The notes: generated by a model not told the origin, from the letters alone. DNA of 64,000 nt from Tricholoma matsutake (GCA_026075535.2 AP026542.1:4340001-4404000); one strand, 5' to 3'. Shown: positions 22,005 through 33,654, counted from the first letter of the stretch. Program-made: numbers and translations.

Positions 22005-23411
22005 CCAGTCACACCAGAGTCCAGGAGCACAGAGACACCGAGTATCTGTCCAGTTGTTCGGTCGTCTGCAGTTCGATGGCTAGGCTTAAGGAATGTGCAG
22101 AGGGAGTGGATGCCACAATATACTTGCGTGGTAGTTTATGCTCCCATGATTTAATTTTGGGGCGTGGAGTAGAAGGAGAGATGGGGAGAGCAGGTACGTC
22201 TTTAGCCAACTTCGAAGGGTCAGAGAGGGGAGCAGTCACAGAAATGGATTCATTCTCCGGGGATTCAACTGACAAGACTTCAAAGCGGTTATGGACAGGC
22301 AGTGAGGGCATACGATTCACTCGCTGCGAATAGGAAAATCCTGCTCCTCTACAACTTGATCCTTTGCTTCCTCAACATCTACAAGTGCCAACAAATCTTG
22401 CAGGAGTTCGTCTCATCCCTTGGGGGTGAGCATGCGGATATCCTGATGATGGGGACACGCTCCAGCCCTGTGTCCAGGTTCCCCACAATGGTAGCAGAGA
22501 TCCAGCTTACGTGCATGGCTGCAGGCTGCATCAACATCCATTGGTACTGGGACATTGATGGCTGGGGTGGGAGTTTGATGAACAGGAATGGGGTTAGGGT
22601 GGGGGAGGCTTCGATTGAAGGTGTAGGGCATATGAGTGGTAGTTGGAGCACGGAATGCAGCATTAAACGCCGCATTTGTGAGTTGGTTCTCATCACAGAG
22701 TGAAGCAGCTTCATACCAAGCAAGGATATTATCGTCTGCTGGGCACCCTTCCAACATCTGTGCAATCTGGTCCTGAATTTCTCGGTTGAGCCCCCGTTGG
22801 AACTTCACCACCACTGGTAACCCACTCCCATATCCTGCCATGTCCACCAAATCCTTGAACTCATCAATATAGTCGTCCACGGATCAACGTCCCTGGTGGT
22901 AAGCGGATGACTCAAGTCGTGTCACTGCTCGGTGGCGTTCATTGAGGGGGAAGAAGTGGCATACGAACTCAGCTCGAAAGTCACCCCAAGTGGAGAAAGG
23001 TAGAGAACCAAGTTCTTTAGTTTGACGTAGGATACGGTCCACATAGAGATAGGCGCGTTCAGATTTCATGTATGTGAAGGCCCAATAAATTTTTGCAGCC
23101 TCATCGACAAATTGATGCGACTGGAGACTAATGTATAACTCACAGGAATTAAGGAATGCACGTCCCTGCACATGTGCACCATTAAATTTGGCGGGGGGGG
23201 ACAGTTTGATCTGGGCATGTTCCTTAGTGGATGCATTTGGCAAAATGTCATTGTTGGGTGCACTTGGAGTCGTAAAGGGGGAACTATTGGTCATAGGGTT
23301 AGCCTGGAGGGTCCTAACAAAGTTCTCAATTGTAGATTTAAGCGAGTCAATTTGCGCGCACATTCTGGAAACGTCGCTTTCAAGCGCGTCGAAGCATTCT
23401 GATGCATCCAT
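22005..23411 (-). pseudogene. Ty3-B gag plus start of protease, inverted relative to its pol
   Basis: A Ty3-type capsid gene. It starts at 23411 (MDASECFDALESDVSRMCAQ) and contains KLSPPAKFNGAHVQGRAFLN, STWGDFRAEFVCHFFPLNER and DDYIDEFKDLVDMAGY. A zinc knuckle CYHCGEPGHRAGACP lies near 22480. The frame then runs, with frameshifts near 22310 and 22025, into LLDSGVTG, the start of the protease. It stops exactly at the LTR boundary at 22004. The rest of the protease (TGLFIDSHLVQQH) is at 24005 on the other strand. TGA stops at 22884-22886 and near 22413 stand where Arg codons are expected. This is the gag of the same element as the pol at 24005-27597. Confidence 0.85.
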
Positions 23412-23577
23412 GTTGCTAGGGAGCGTGTTTGGCGAAAATGGCGGCGTAATAAAGGCGAGATTATCTGGAACAGTGTGTAGGGACTCTGTGGAGCCTTGGG
23501 AAGCATCGTCCAGTCCATACCTGCCTATCTTGGGCAGCGCATTCGCGATTTTCGGGCCTTAGGAGAGAGTTTTCTAC

Positions 23578-24004
23578 TATAAGGGCAACCTAAGCCTCTA
23601 GCAAAGGGAAATCCGAAGTTAAAATTATGCTACATAATATAGGCATTGGGGACACACCTAGCAAAGGGAAATCCAAAGAGAAAACTCTAAGGATCCCCTT
23701 GCTGATGCCCAGTATATGTGAAGACGACAAAAATCAAATATAACCTAAAAATAGAAAAAGGCGGAGATAGGCAGATCAAGGCTGCCGAATGACATCATAC
23801 CAAGGGGTATGTGTCAGAAGGGGTACTCCACCTCTAAATATAAAAGTGTCAACATGTACAAACATGATAGCAAGGGAAATTTAGTAATAAAATCCAGAAA
23901 AATCATAGAAAATGAAGAATAGAAGGAAATGAGGTGGGGAAAAATATAGGACAAACATAAAAAATAGGAAAAACACACAGGGCACCCCCCTAGTCCCCTT
24001 ACAA
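23578..24004 (-). repeat. Ty3-B LTR copy 2 (minus orientation)
   Basis: A 427-bp inverted copy of the Ty3-B LTR, reading TATAAGGGCAACCTAAGCC at its left edge and CCTAGTCCCCTTACA at its right. It is followed on the right by ACTGG (24005-24009), one half of a 5-bp target duplication whose partner is now at 22005-22009 beside LTR copy 1. It therefore looks like a former insertion into the protease coding region. Confidence 0.9.
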
Positions 24005-27000
24005 CTGGTCTCTTCATTGATTCCCATCTGGTACAACAACATTGCCTAAATACTCACTCACTCTCACGTCCGATACCTGTATATAACATGGATGGATCCC
24101 CAAATGAAGCTGGTGCCATCTGAGAGGTTGCAGACCTGGTTCTCCATTACAAAGATCATAGTGAGCATGCCCTTTTTGCTGTCACTCAATTAGGAAAGCA
24201 AAAGGTGATTTTGGGATATCCATGGCTTCGAGACCATAACCCAGAGGTCGACTGGCATACCGGGGAGGTTACCATGAGCCGATGTCCATCCCGCTGTCAG
24301 ACGTGTTTCACAGAAGCCAGGCAAGACTGTTGTGGACAGAAGGCAGCAATACGACGTACTCAGAAGTGTTGTGCTGGACCCCTGCCTATACCTGAAGTAG
24401 AATTGGAAGAGGTTCCTGATCTAATGCCGGACTCGGATGATGATGATGAGGACCCAGAGGAAGTGGAGGAGGGTGATCGGATCTTCTACACTGTGATTCG
24501 CTCATCACATGAGGTGTGTGCCACATCGAACATATCCCAACGCCTCGCCGAGGCCTTCCACAAAAACAACGCTGCTAAATCCTCTACTAACTCCTTACTC
24601 CCTCATCTCCATGAGTTTGAAGACGTGTTCTCCAAGGAGTCATTTGACTCTCTTCCTGCGCGCAAGCCATGGGATCATGCGATCGAACTCACCCCCAGCG
24701 CAACCCCTTCATCCTGCAAGGTCTATCCTCTCTCTCCAGAAGAACAATGGCAGCTTGACCAGTTCATCGACGAGCACCTGGCCTCTGGACGTATTCGACC
24801 ATTGAAGTCACCCATGGCCTCTCCCTTTTTCCTTGTCAAGAAGAAGGATGGCTCACTTCGACCGGTTCAAGACTACAGAAGGCTCAACAACATCATGGTC
24901 AAAAATCGCTACCCACTACCCCTCATCTCCAAACTCATAAACCAGCTCCATGGAGCCCGATACTTCACCAAGCTCGATGTCCGTTGGGGCTATAATAATG
25001 TGAGGATAAAGGAGGGAGATGAGTGGAAGGCAGCCTTTCGTACCAACCGTGGTCTTTTTGAACTGCTTGTCATGTTCTTTGGCCTTACTAATAGCCCTGC
25101 CACCTTTCAGACCATGATGAACGACATCTTCCACAACCTCATCCTCGAATGTGTTGTCTGCATCTATCTCGATGACATCCTCATCTTCACTCGCACGGTT
25201 GAAGAGCACCGTCGCATCACGCGCCTCATCCTAGAGCAACTTCGATGGTACAAACTCTACCTTCATCAGGACAAATGCGAGTTCGAAAGGACCAAGATCA
25301 AGTACCTCGGCCTGATTATCTTGGAGGGTCAAGTGGAGATGGATCCTATCAAGGTAAACGGGGTCACAGCTTGGCCGACGCCCACGAACAAGAAGGAGGT
25401 GCAGTCTTTCCTGGGCTTCATCAATTTCTATTGGTGTTTTATCAAGGATTTCTCACATCATGCACGATCACTGTTCGACTTGACAGGAAAGGAGGCATGG
25501 AGGTGGGATAATGCACAACAGGAGGCATTCGAAAAGCTTAAGGAGATGGTCACTTCCACTCCGATCCTTACCTTTGCTGACAATTTGCGTCCTTTTCATG
25601 TAGAAGCCGACAGTTCTGACTTTGCGACAGGCGCCGTGTTGTCTCAGCAGTCTCCAGAGGACCAGAAGTGGCATCCTGTTGCATTCTACTCCAAAAGCCT
25701 TAGTGCTGTAGAGCGAAACTATGAGATCCATGACAAGGAGATGTTGGCGATAATGCGTGCGCTTGAGGAGTGGCAACACTTCCTCGAGGGTGCCCAACAC
25801 AAGGTGGAAATTTGGACGGATCACAAGAATCTCGAGTACTTCATGACGGCCAAGAAATTGAACCGTCGTCAAGCTTGTTGGTCCCTGTATCTATCTAGAT
25901 TCGACTTCTCCTTGCACCACCGTCTGGGTCGCAGCATGGGGAAGACCGATGCCCTATCCCAACATGCAGACCATGGGGATGGCAGCGGTGACAACCAAAA
26001 CATTGTGCTGTTGCAGCCAGACCTGTTCACCATTCGGGCACTGGAAGGCATCACACCCCAGGGCAAGGAGCAGGACATCCTACATGACATTCATCATGCA
26101 AACCGTAGTGGTTTACATGAGGATGTTGTTGCCCGAGCTGTTAAAGAGCTGAGGAAGGGATCGACCCTTTCCTTACGTGCGGCAGAGTGGGCTGAAAAGG
26201 AGGACTTGTTGTATTTCAGGGATTGCATCTATGTTCCCAATGACCCAGACCTTCGCCGGCGCATCATATCCCAACACCATGACTCACAGATTGCTGGCCA
26301 CCCCAGACGCTGGAAGACCTTGGAGCTCACCTCACAGAACTATTGGTGGCCACAAATGTCACGGCTCATTGGTCAGTATTGTCACACTTGTGACCTTTGC
26401 TTATGCACCAAGGTTCCTCATCACAAGCCTATTGGTGAGCTACACCCTCTTCCTATTCCAGAGAGTCGTTGGGATGTTGTCAGTGTCGACTTTGTGGTGG
26501 AATTGCCAGAGTCAAACGGGTTTGATGCAGTGATGTGCACAGTTGACTCAGTGGGAAAACGCGCTCACTTCATTCCCACTCACACCACTGTCAGTGCCCT
26601 AGGTGCTGCTTGACTCTACCTCCACCATGTGTGGAAATTACATGGACTTCCTGGTGCCTTCCTCTCGGATCGTGGCCCTCAGTTCATGGCAGAGTTCACT
26701 CGTGAGCTGTACCAACTCCTGGGGATCAAACTCCTCGCTTCAACCGCTTATCACCCACAAACTGATGGCCAGACAGAGCGAGTCAACCAGGAACTGGAGC
26801 AGTACATCCACCTCTTTGTCAATGAACACCAGGATGATTGGGATGATCTCCTTCCTTTGGCCGAGTTCGGATACAACAACCATGTCCATGCTTCCACTCA
26901 ACAGACCCCTTTCCTCTTAGACACTGGACGACATCCACACATGGGATTTGAACCTCACCAAACTCCCTCACACATTGAGATGGTGAATGAGTTCACAGAA

Positions 27001-27597
27001 CACATGAGAGATAGCTTGGAGGAGGCAAGGGCAGCCTTAGCAAAGGCGAAGGATGACATGGCGCAATTTTACAACCAACGCCACTCCCCAACCCCTCAGT
27101 ACAAGGTTGGTGATTGAGTTTATCTTGACTCCAGTGACGTCTCCACTACACGTCCATCCAAGAAACTCGCTCATCGCTTCTTGGGACCTTTCCCCATTGT
27201 CAAGTGCGTTGGAACGCATGCCTATCGTCTACGCCTCCCAGCCTCCATGTCCAGACTCCATCCCATCTTCCATGTCGTCAAATTGCTTCCAGCTCCCCCA
27301 GATCCATTCCCGGGATGCCATTCACACCCACCACCACCACCTACAGTGATCGAGGGAGAACCCCAATATGAAGTCGAGTCAATCTTGGACAGCCATTTGC
27401 GTCAAGGAAAACTCCAGTATTTGGTACATTGGAAGGGTTATGGGTATGAGGAGAACTCATGGGTCAAAGAGTCTGACATAAATGCCCCTCAGTTAATCAA
27501 GGAATTCCACCGACAGCACACTGCTGCACCGTGTTGCATTCAAGTCATGGACTTTGGTCGTATGCGATTTCGAATGCATCGGGGTGATGCATCTTAG
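24005..27597 (+). pseudogene. Ty3-B chromovirus pol (protease to chromodomain), three TGA stops
   Basis: A single reading frame holding most of a Ty3 pol. The protease C-terminal part includes KVILGYPWLRDHNPEVDWH. The reverse transcriptase has FTKLDVRWGYNNVRIKEGDE, FELLVMFFGLTNSPATFQ and the catalytic YLDDILIF near 25165. RNase H has EADSSDFATGAVLSQ and YEIHDKEMLAIMRALEEW. The integrase has a zinc region, SVDFVVELPESNGFDAV, LSDRGPQF and TAYHPQTDGQTERVNQELE. The chromodomain has YEVESILDSH and YLVHWKGYGYEENSW. The frame is continuous except for TGA at 24121-24123, 26611-26613 and 27115-27117, all where Arg is expected (for instance KVGD-stop-VYLD). A purine-rich tract AGAGAGGGGGTGA precedes the 3' LTR. 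Confidence 0.9.
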
Positions 27598-27608
27598 AGA
27601 GGGGGTGA

Positions 27609-28094
27609 TGTAAGGGGACTAGGGGGGTGCCCTGTGTGTTTTTCCTATTTTTTATGTTTGTCCTATATTTTTCCCCACCTCATTTCCTTCTATTCTTCAT
27701 TTTCTATGATTTTTCCAGATTTTATTACTAATTTTCCCTTGCTATCATGTTTGTACATGTTGACACTTTTATATTTAGAGGTGGAGTACCCCTTCCAACA
27801 CATACCCCTTGGTATAATGTCATTCGGTGGCCTTGATCCACCTATCTCCGCCTTTTTCTATTTTTAGGTTATATTTGATTTTTGTCATCTTCACATATAC
27901 TGGGCATCAGCAAGGGGATCCTTAGAGTTTTCTCTTCAGATTTCCCTTTGCTAGGTGTGTCCCCAATGCCTGTATTATGTAGTATAATTTTAACTTCAGA
28001 TTTCCCTTTGCTAGGTGTGTCCCCAATGCCTGTATTATGTAGTATAATTTTAACTTCGGATTTCCCTTTGCTAGAGGCTTAGGTTGCCCTTATA
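27609..28094 (+). repeat. Ty3-B LTR copy 3 (3' LTR) with internal 62-bp duplication
   Basis: Same LTR as at 21579, in direct orientation, but about 60 bp longer. The segment from CAGATTTCCCTTTGCTAGG to ATAATTTTAACTT is duplicated in tandem (27940-28060). It follows the pol stop and polypurine tract, so it is the genuine 3' LTR. There is no target duplication with the left flank of LTR copy 1. Confidence 0.88.
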
Positions 28095-28434
28095 GGTGCC
28101 CAGCTCATAGTTGGCATTGCAGACGGTGTTGACCCATGTAAGGAAGTCAGTGGGGCCTTGCACTGTGATCTGGTCCTGCACCAGTTCGTCCTCCCAGAAG
28201 CGCAGTAAGAACTTTTTCTTGAGGGCTACTAGGAATTCTGGGAAGGTGAGGTTGAGAAGTTGTGTCTCCTCAGTGTTAATCCATGATTGCACCACCGTGG
28301 ACTCGAAATTGTAGATGATTTTACCTACCCAATCATTTTCCATCATATCCTTCACAGAAAAGTAGCAATAGCATGCATTATTGAATTGGTGAATGACTTT
28401 CACCATCAGACACCCACTTGTTGGGTTGGGCCAT
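28095..28434 (-). pseudogene. Ty3 gag fragment, probably the 5' remnant of Ty3-A
   Basis: Minus-strand frame 28406-28095 gives a typical Ty3 capsid stretch: WVGKIIYNFESTVVQSWI, LTFPEFLVALKKKFLLRFWE and DELVQDQITVQG. A likely original start MAQPNKW lies at 28434 in another frame, so a frameshift separates them. Homology is cut at 28095, exactly where the Ty3-B LTR ends. The strand and order suit Ty3-A, whose pol resumes at 21578, but a large piece (rest of gag, protease, most of RT) is missing between the two. Its 5' LTR was not found. Confidence 0.7.
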
Positions 28435-31400
28435 GGCTACGCCTGGCATGAATGAGTCCTCACTTCATGGACTTTTCTCTCTCTTCTTTTGATTCAATCC
28501 ATATGGCAGATAACATATACAGTTGTAGTATAAAACAAACACACTAGAGTCTGGCTACTATTTTTGGCACCCAGGATTGATGATGACATAACTGGGCAGC
28601 TATGCTTGTTAGTTACCAGAGATGATGTGAATGTCTTAGTTCCCCAAGGTTCCACACCTAACTGGTCAATCGGCATTAATCGGCGTTCTCCTTGATTGAT
28701 TTTACATATGACCCACTTCACGCCTTGACAACAGAACAATTTTTAACCCACAGTATTACTCAACTCAAACATCAGGTCAGGTATTTTGAATGTCCAGACC
28801 GTACAGGGGCACCAGAATTATGCAGACCTGAGGCCATAAACTAAAACTACAAAACCACTGGTAAGTTCGCTGTGAGTGATAGGAAAGAAGAAGACAAAAA
28901 CAAACAGGGACCAATACAACCCTGGCAGAATGGCAATTGCCAGCGGAAATTCTTGTAAGTAGCCAGTTGTTCAGTTTACCGAAACTGCAGAACATCGAAG
29001 TCTATTCAATAATTCTAGTTGTATTCCATTACTACATCCGGTACATGCTAACGAACATAGTGATATACACTAGGTGCGCGCTCTGTCATTTTTTGGCTGT
29101 GGCCTGTGGTCCAGAGTGGGGCAGAGCAGAAGGTTAAACCATCATCGACAGATGCAGTGACAGTGATGTGGCAGTTGTGCAGTGCAGCTCAGGGTTCAAA
29201 AGAGGGGGCTGGTGACTCGATTGGGGAGAGGTAGATCAGCCTGTAATCAGCGCCGTTGTTCAGGAGCTGCTGCCAGTGGTTCTGAAGCAGGGGACAAAGT
29301 TGCGGTGGTGGTTGTCGATATTGAAGGCACTGATGGGGGCTGTGCAGCCATTGACAATGGTGATGTGGCAGATGGCATGGTGGCGATGGACTAATGGTAG
29401 TCTTATTGAGGGGTGTCATTTGCATATCCATGTCGATGGTAGCAGTCATCATCGAGTCGCTGTTATATTGGTTGTTCGTTCAATCTGTATGCCTTCATCG
29501 ATTTGGACCTTGTGCGCATCCAAAATCGTTTGTGTGGATTGTTTCATGTCGGCATCTGTCGTTACTACTAGTTTAGATCCTAAAAAGTGAAGGAATGGAA
29601 TTAGTTAGTTCATAAAAACAAGAAACAAAAACGAGGACATTTCCTTCTCTGTCTTTCATCAGATGCTTGGGCACCTGTTTTCGAGGTCATCGTCACATCT
29701 TTGCACTAAAAAGAGAAAGCAGAACAATTAGTTAGCATGATAAAACAAGAAAAAGAGAACAAAAAACTCATGGATTCCAAATGACACTAATACGGTACCC
29801 ATGTTATTCCCTAGTGCTGTTGTTTACGAGGCAAGCACAAGAAGTTGGCTTGTGACTGAACATGACAATTACCTTTTTTGTCCAAAATCTGCGTGTCAGT
29901 AAAACCCACTGGGTTTGAAATATTTTATAGGGCTGACTTTGAAATGTAACCCTGTCTCCAGGCAGAACTAAAACCCTGGTTCCTGCCGAGCAGCTGCCTC
30001 TCTTAACTTTTCGCTGGAAGGTCAGGTTAAAAGAATGAGTCCTCGTACCTCGGACTCGTAAAGAGAGTAGGGGCGCAGATAAAGGCAATGCTTGCCTGAC
30101 TTCTGCAGGGATCGATACTGGGGGTCATGCTGGAGGTAGTATGGGGTGGTTCTGGTTCAGAGTCTGATGATGGGAGACGTTTGTGGGTGGGGCATATAAC
30201 TCTTGGTAACAGGGCCGGTGGCGGAGCAGGTGATGGTGCTGTTGACAGAGGTAAGGATGATAACAGGGAGGGTGAGCAGGTTAACTGGGGAAGTTGGGTG
30301 CATGCTCGGCTCCTAGTAGTGAGCAGAACAGCCTGGGAAGGACATTGAGACAGGTTGTGCTTGGCACAGTGGAATCTAGGAAAACAGCATTCTGAATACC
30401 ATGAAACAGGCCCCCAGGGGTTTTTATAGACCCAGGTTAAGTTACATTGGGGCTTCGGGTTTTATGGACCATTGTTGAGCTGGGTGAGGTGTGCATTGAG
30501 TTGGGGATTGGGGCATCTGGACAGGCATGGTGTTGGGTGATTTTTATGGGGCTTCCAGGAGTTCTGATTATGGCCACTCTTCTCACCCAGAAAGGATAGA
30601 TGTAGTTCTTCCTAAGAAGATGAACTACCCGCTTTTGGTTCTCGGCAGTCCAAGCCTTTTGACAGGGATGACAGGGCATCTTCCTAGGACTTTGCTTCTG
30701 ATGACATGTTTTGAGTAGGATTTTTGGTTCTGGGAGGTTTGCGATGAGTTCATATTTTAAAAAAAAAGTGTAACAAAAGCACTCTCATGCTGATCACTTA
30801 GAGGAGAATGTAAATAGGAACTTGGTATGATTTCAAGGAAGACTGAAGCTATCTAAGACATTGTTCGAAAGTCAACAAGTGTGCACATGATCATGTATAT
30901 TGGTAATCGCAAGGGAGGAAACTTGTAAGATAATCTAGAGAATTAGCTTACATATGCTCAGGGAATGGTCACCAGTCTAACAAGAGGCAAGGATGTCTCA
31001 TATAGAGCATTTGCACAAAAAGTGCAGATAATGCATGAAAAATTGTCGACAACATATAGTTAAGTCATGTATTAGAATGAGCTTAGGGCCCATAACCTGT
31101 TGGGAACTGATAGGTTCACGTGCACGGATGAAAATGAACGCTCAAGGTAAGCCACTTATTATCGGTGCATGACTACCTGACTACCTACTGGTCGGCTTGC
31201 CTCCCAACAAGGCTGGATACGGTTCTCAAAACTTCAGCCGGTATGTGTAGTTCTGTCAAGCGAGTGCCAAGTGAGTCCACAGGCGCAGACGATACCGAGA
31301 ACAACGTTGGAACAAGTGACTTGCATAGGCGCCGTCGTGGAGGGTCATGCCTCCATAAGTGATATCGGGGAAGGGCGTGCACTCATGTTCAGTCAGATAC

Positions 31401-31841
31401 AAATGTTCGAATCTTGCGACTAATCTTCGGTTATTTGAAAAACGATCATCGGGATGAATCAGATCAAATAACCTCAGCAGGAATCGAGAACGCACCCGCG
31501 CATGGTCTACTAGTAGAATTTCTACGCCTTCAATAAGATATCATCGCACTTTCGCCTCTTGAGTCATTATGCCGGCAATCCCCCTGCCAACGCTGGTCAG
31601 TGATCTGTGGTTCCGCAGAGAATCCGAGCGTCAGAACTTCGTTGATGGGGCTTCATTTACCATGCAGTCATGTGCTGAGAAGAGATAGAGTCTGAGTGTA
31701 CCATATCCTCCGGAGTGCGCCTCGTCTCATGTTCGTACCCGGATCAAGTGGTCAACCTGTGCCCACTTCTCGAGGCTACTAGGTAACCGCGCGGTGACGG
31801 TCGGACCGACGAAGACTCGGCCGAGCCCCGAACTGTCTCTG
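28435..31841. other. Unassigned region without a recognisable gene
   Basis: Several reading frames of 60-105 codons are open on both strands, but none shows a motif I recognise. A minus-strand stretch around 29470-29740 has two consecutive blocks preceded by good acceptor-like sequences (TTTCTCTTTTTAG and TTCACTTTTTAG) and reads SKLVVTTDADMKQSTQTIL, so it may be a fragment of a spliced gene. No terminal repeats or target duplications were found. The sequence is low in repeats and may be old degraded transposon or intergenic DNA. Confidence 0.4.
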
Positions 31842-31970
31842 ACTGTTACTTGTTACTTGCTTGATATCCGCCTATGCTAACTAGAGCTAAGGACATGCCT
31901 CGACGGACCAATATTAAAGGCACATCTTCCACAGATGGCACGTAAATATGTTGAAGGTGAAGATGTAGGT
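31842..31970 (+). repeat. Direct repeat, copy 1 (partner at 33655)
   Basis: About 110-125 bp shared with 33655-33780, beginning TGTTACTTGTTACTTGCTTG and including GACATGCCTCGACGGACCAA. There are few differences. The two copies are 1.81 kb apart in the same orientation and enclose the decayed U6 copy and a small hypothetical gene. Confidence 0.8.
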
Positions 31971-32045
31971 ATTATGACTGTTTGTTTGGTGAGGGCTGAA
32001 TGAAAACGACCTATTCATGGCTAAGGTGCTTTCCCTTGTACTTAT

Positions 32046-32174
32046 GTCCCCTGCAGGGTGACATTGGGGTGACATATAAAAACAATCCAAACGATACAGA
32101 AAGAAGGTTCCTTGCACACGGATAATTCTTTCCCGGAGTGGTGATAAATCAAGCATGGATCTCAATAATTATTT
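32046..32174 (+). pseudogene. Decayed U6 snRNA copy
   Basis: Clearly related to the U6 gene at 59458. It shares GTCCCC...GGGTGACAT at the 5' end, CCAAACGATACAGA in the middle, TTTCCCGGAGTGGT near the 3' end and ATCTCAATAATTATTTT after it. The functional core is damaged: the ACAGAG box reads ACAGAA, the TTAGCATGG block is lost, and a GGGTGACATTGGGGTGACAT duplication has appeared near the 5' stem. The homology includes upstream (GGTGCTTTCCC) and downstream flanks, so this is a DNA-level duplication rather than a retrocopied transcript. Confidence 0.75.
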
Positions 32175-32536
32175 TGCTTCCGTCAATCTTGGATACGTAT
32201 ACCCTTGTGTAAATGCCTCAACCGAATGAAGGCTGTAATACACCACGAGTATTGCAATGGTATCGCTAGAAACCGTATCGATGATTGTGTCATGCTATGT
32301 CCCTGGCCACCATCGTCGAGCAACCAAACTAACTATAGCTATGCTGCGCCCAGGGTTGTACTAGTGAAGGATTATGTATAAAAGACCTGGTGTTAGTTTA
32401 GAACCTTCAGTATACCCAGTGTGCAGGCACCTAACTGATCTCTTTCTAGAAAGACCACTCAAATTTCCTCTTAACATTTGATTCGCCTATATCTGTTGAA
32501 CAGCCAATAAATTGCCACATCTAGCCTCATCATCTC

Positions 32537-33207
32537 ATGCATCTGATCCTAACATCGAACTACCCTTCACCCTTATCATCGCTCACGACACCATCCGCTC
32601 CCGTCCGTCCTTCCTTCATATCCACCGCCTCGAGCTCCGGGTCTCTACGTACCCGCCGAGGAGTCACATTTAAGATATCCCTCGCAGGGACCAACACTTC
32701 GCCTAAGGGCCACCTCGAGCCCCATTTCTCGAACCTTCCTCGAAGACGACGAAATTTGACGCCGCTTCGATCGGCAACCATCGGCGGTACGAACACCAGG
32801 TTGAAGAGTGGGAATGTAACGGAGATAAAAACGCCGCTGCGATCAGCAACGTTGCTAGGTGTTGCTAACACGGGTGACTTGAGTAGTGGGAAGGCGAGAG
32901 ATTTCGGAATGGCTGCGGAGGGATGGACTACATTGTAGGAATAAAGCAGGCTGCCTAATATTTTGTCATCGAAGCCGCAAAGCATACGATTATCGCTGAG
33001 AGTATGTAGACTCAGACAACCATCGGACCGACGACACATTTGCCGGTGAATGCGTGATGAGATGGTGGTCACGAAACCAAATTCGTTCGAAGGCAAGGTG
33101 GCCAATACACCGTAAGAACTTACAACTTGAGGGCCCTTATGTACTCCGAAGAGCAAAGAGAGGGGAAAGTTTATGTACTGTATCACTCTGAGTGCATCGT
33201 CATACAA
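32537..33207. other. Overlapping ORFs on both strands, coding strand undecided
   Basis: A plus-strand ORF (32537-32938, 133 codons) and a minus-strand ORF (33207-32560, 215 codons) overlap. The plus ORF has a TATA-like TATAAAAG about 160 bp upstream (near 32377) and contains a partial internal repeat (TPLRSAT twice). The minus ORF could be a continuation of the small gene starting at 33455, but the intron phases I can see do not join cleanly. I recognise no domain in either. Confidence 0.3.
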
Positions 33208-33238
33208 TTATCGAAAAGAGTTAGGTTGAGAATCGTAC

Positions 33239-33455
33239 CATGAATGGATGCATTCTTCTTGTGTCGTTCTTCCCGCAGCGCATCCTTTAGCTTTTGAAGC
33301 TGCACCGTAACAGCGGTATTTCCTCCCTGAGAAGCCGTGCTCCTGGCCTGAAAATCATCTAAAAAAGCGCCTATGCGTCGTTGGGCGTGCTTTGTTGATA
33401 TTGATGATGATGAAAGCGGCTGAATACGCAGTGGAGGTTGGAGGGAAGGGTCCAT
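33239..33455 (-). CDS. Hypothetical small protein, first exon
   Basis: Starts at 33455 (MDPSLQPPLRIQPLSSSSIS) and runs 72 codons to a good donor site (GTACGA). It includes an Arg/Lys- and Gln-rich helical stretch, VQLQKLKDALREERHKKNAS, that could form a short coiled coil. Splicing to the nearest acceptor in the following sequence gives a stop almost at once, so the product may be only about 75 residues. Small coiled-coil kinetochore subunits have such sizes, but I see no diagnostic motif and make no assignment. Confidence 0.4.
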
Positions 33456-33654
33456 GGTATATGAGCTTGTGGTATGCGGGCTTCGCACGCGAAAGAGTCC
33501 GCTTTGAAATTTGTGACCACCGTTTGTCAGCTTTCAATGTGGAAGTTATATTTAGATTACTATTTGTCTCTTAACCTATGTAAGTACTAAACTCTTCCAG
33601 TTTTCGTTGTACGAGAGCTAGCATTGTATAAAGCTGTAGATAACAGAGAAGTAA

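Noticed and set aside
29276..29590. Possible gene on either strand near 29.3-29.7 kb
   Set aside because: Acceptor-like sequences are present, but no domain and no consistent multi-exon model could be built.
32560..33207. Kinetochore (DASH-type) subunit for the gene starting at 33455
   Set aside because: Small size and a coiled-coil-like stretch are suggestive only; no diagnostic motif and no clean splice into the following ORF.
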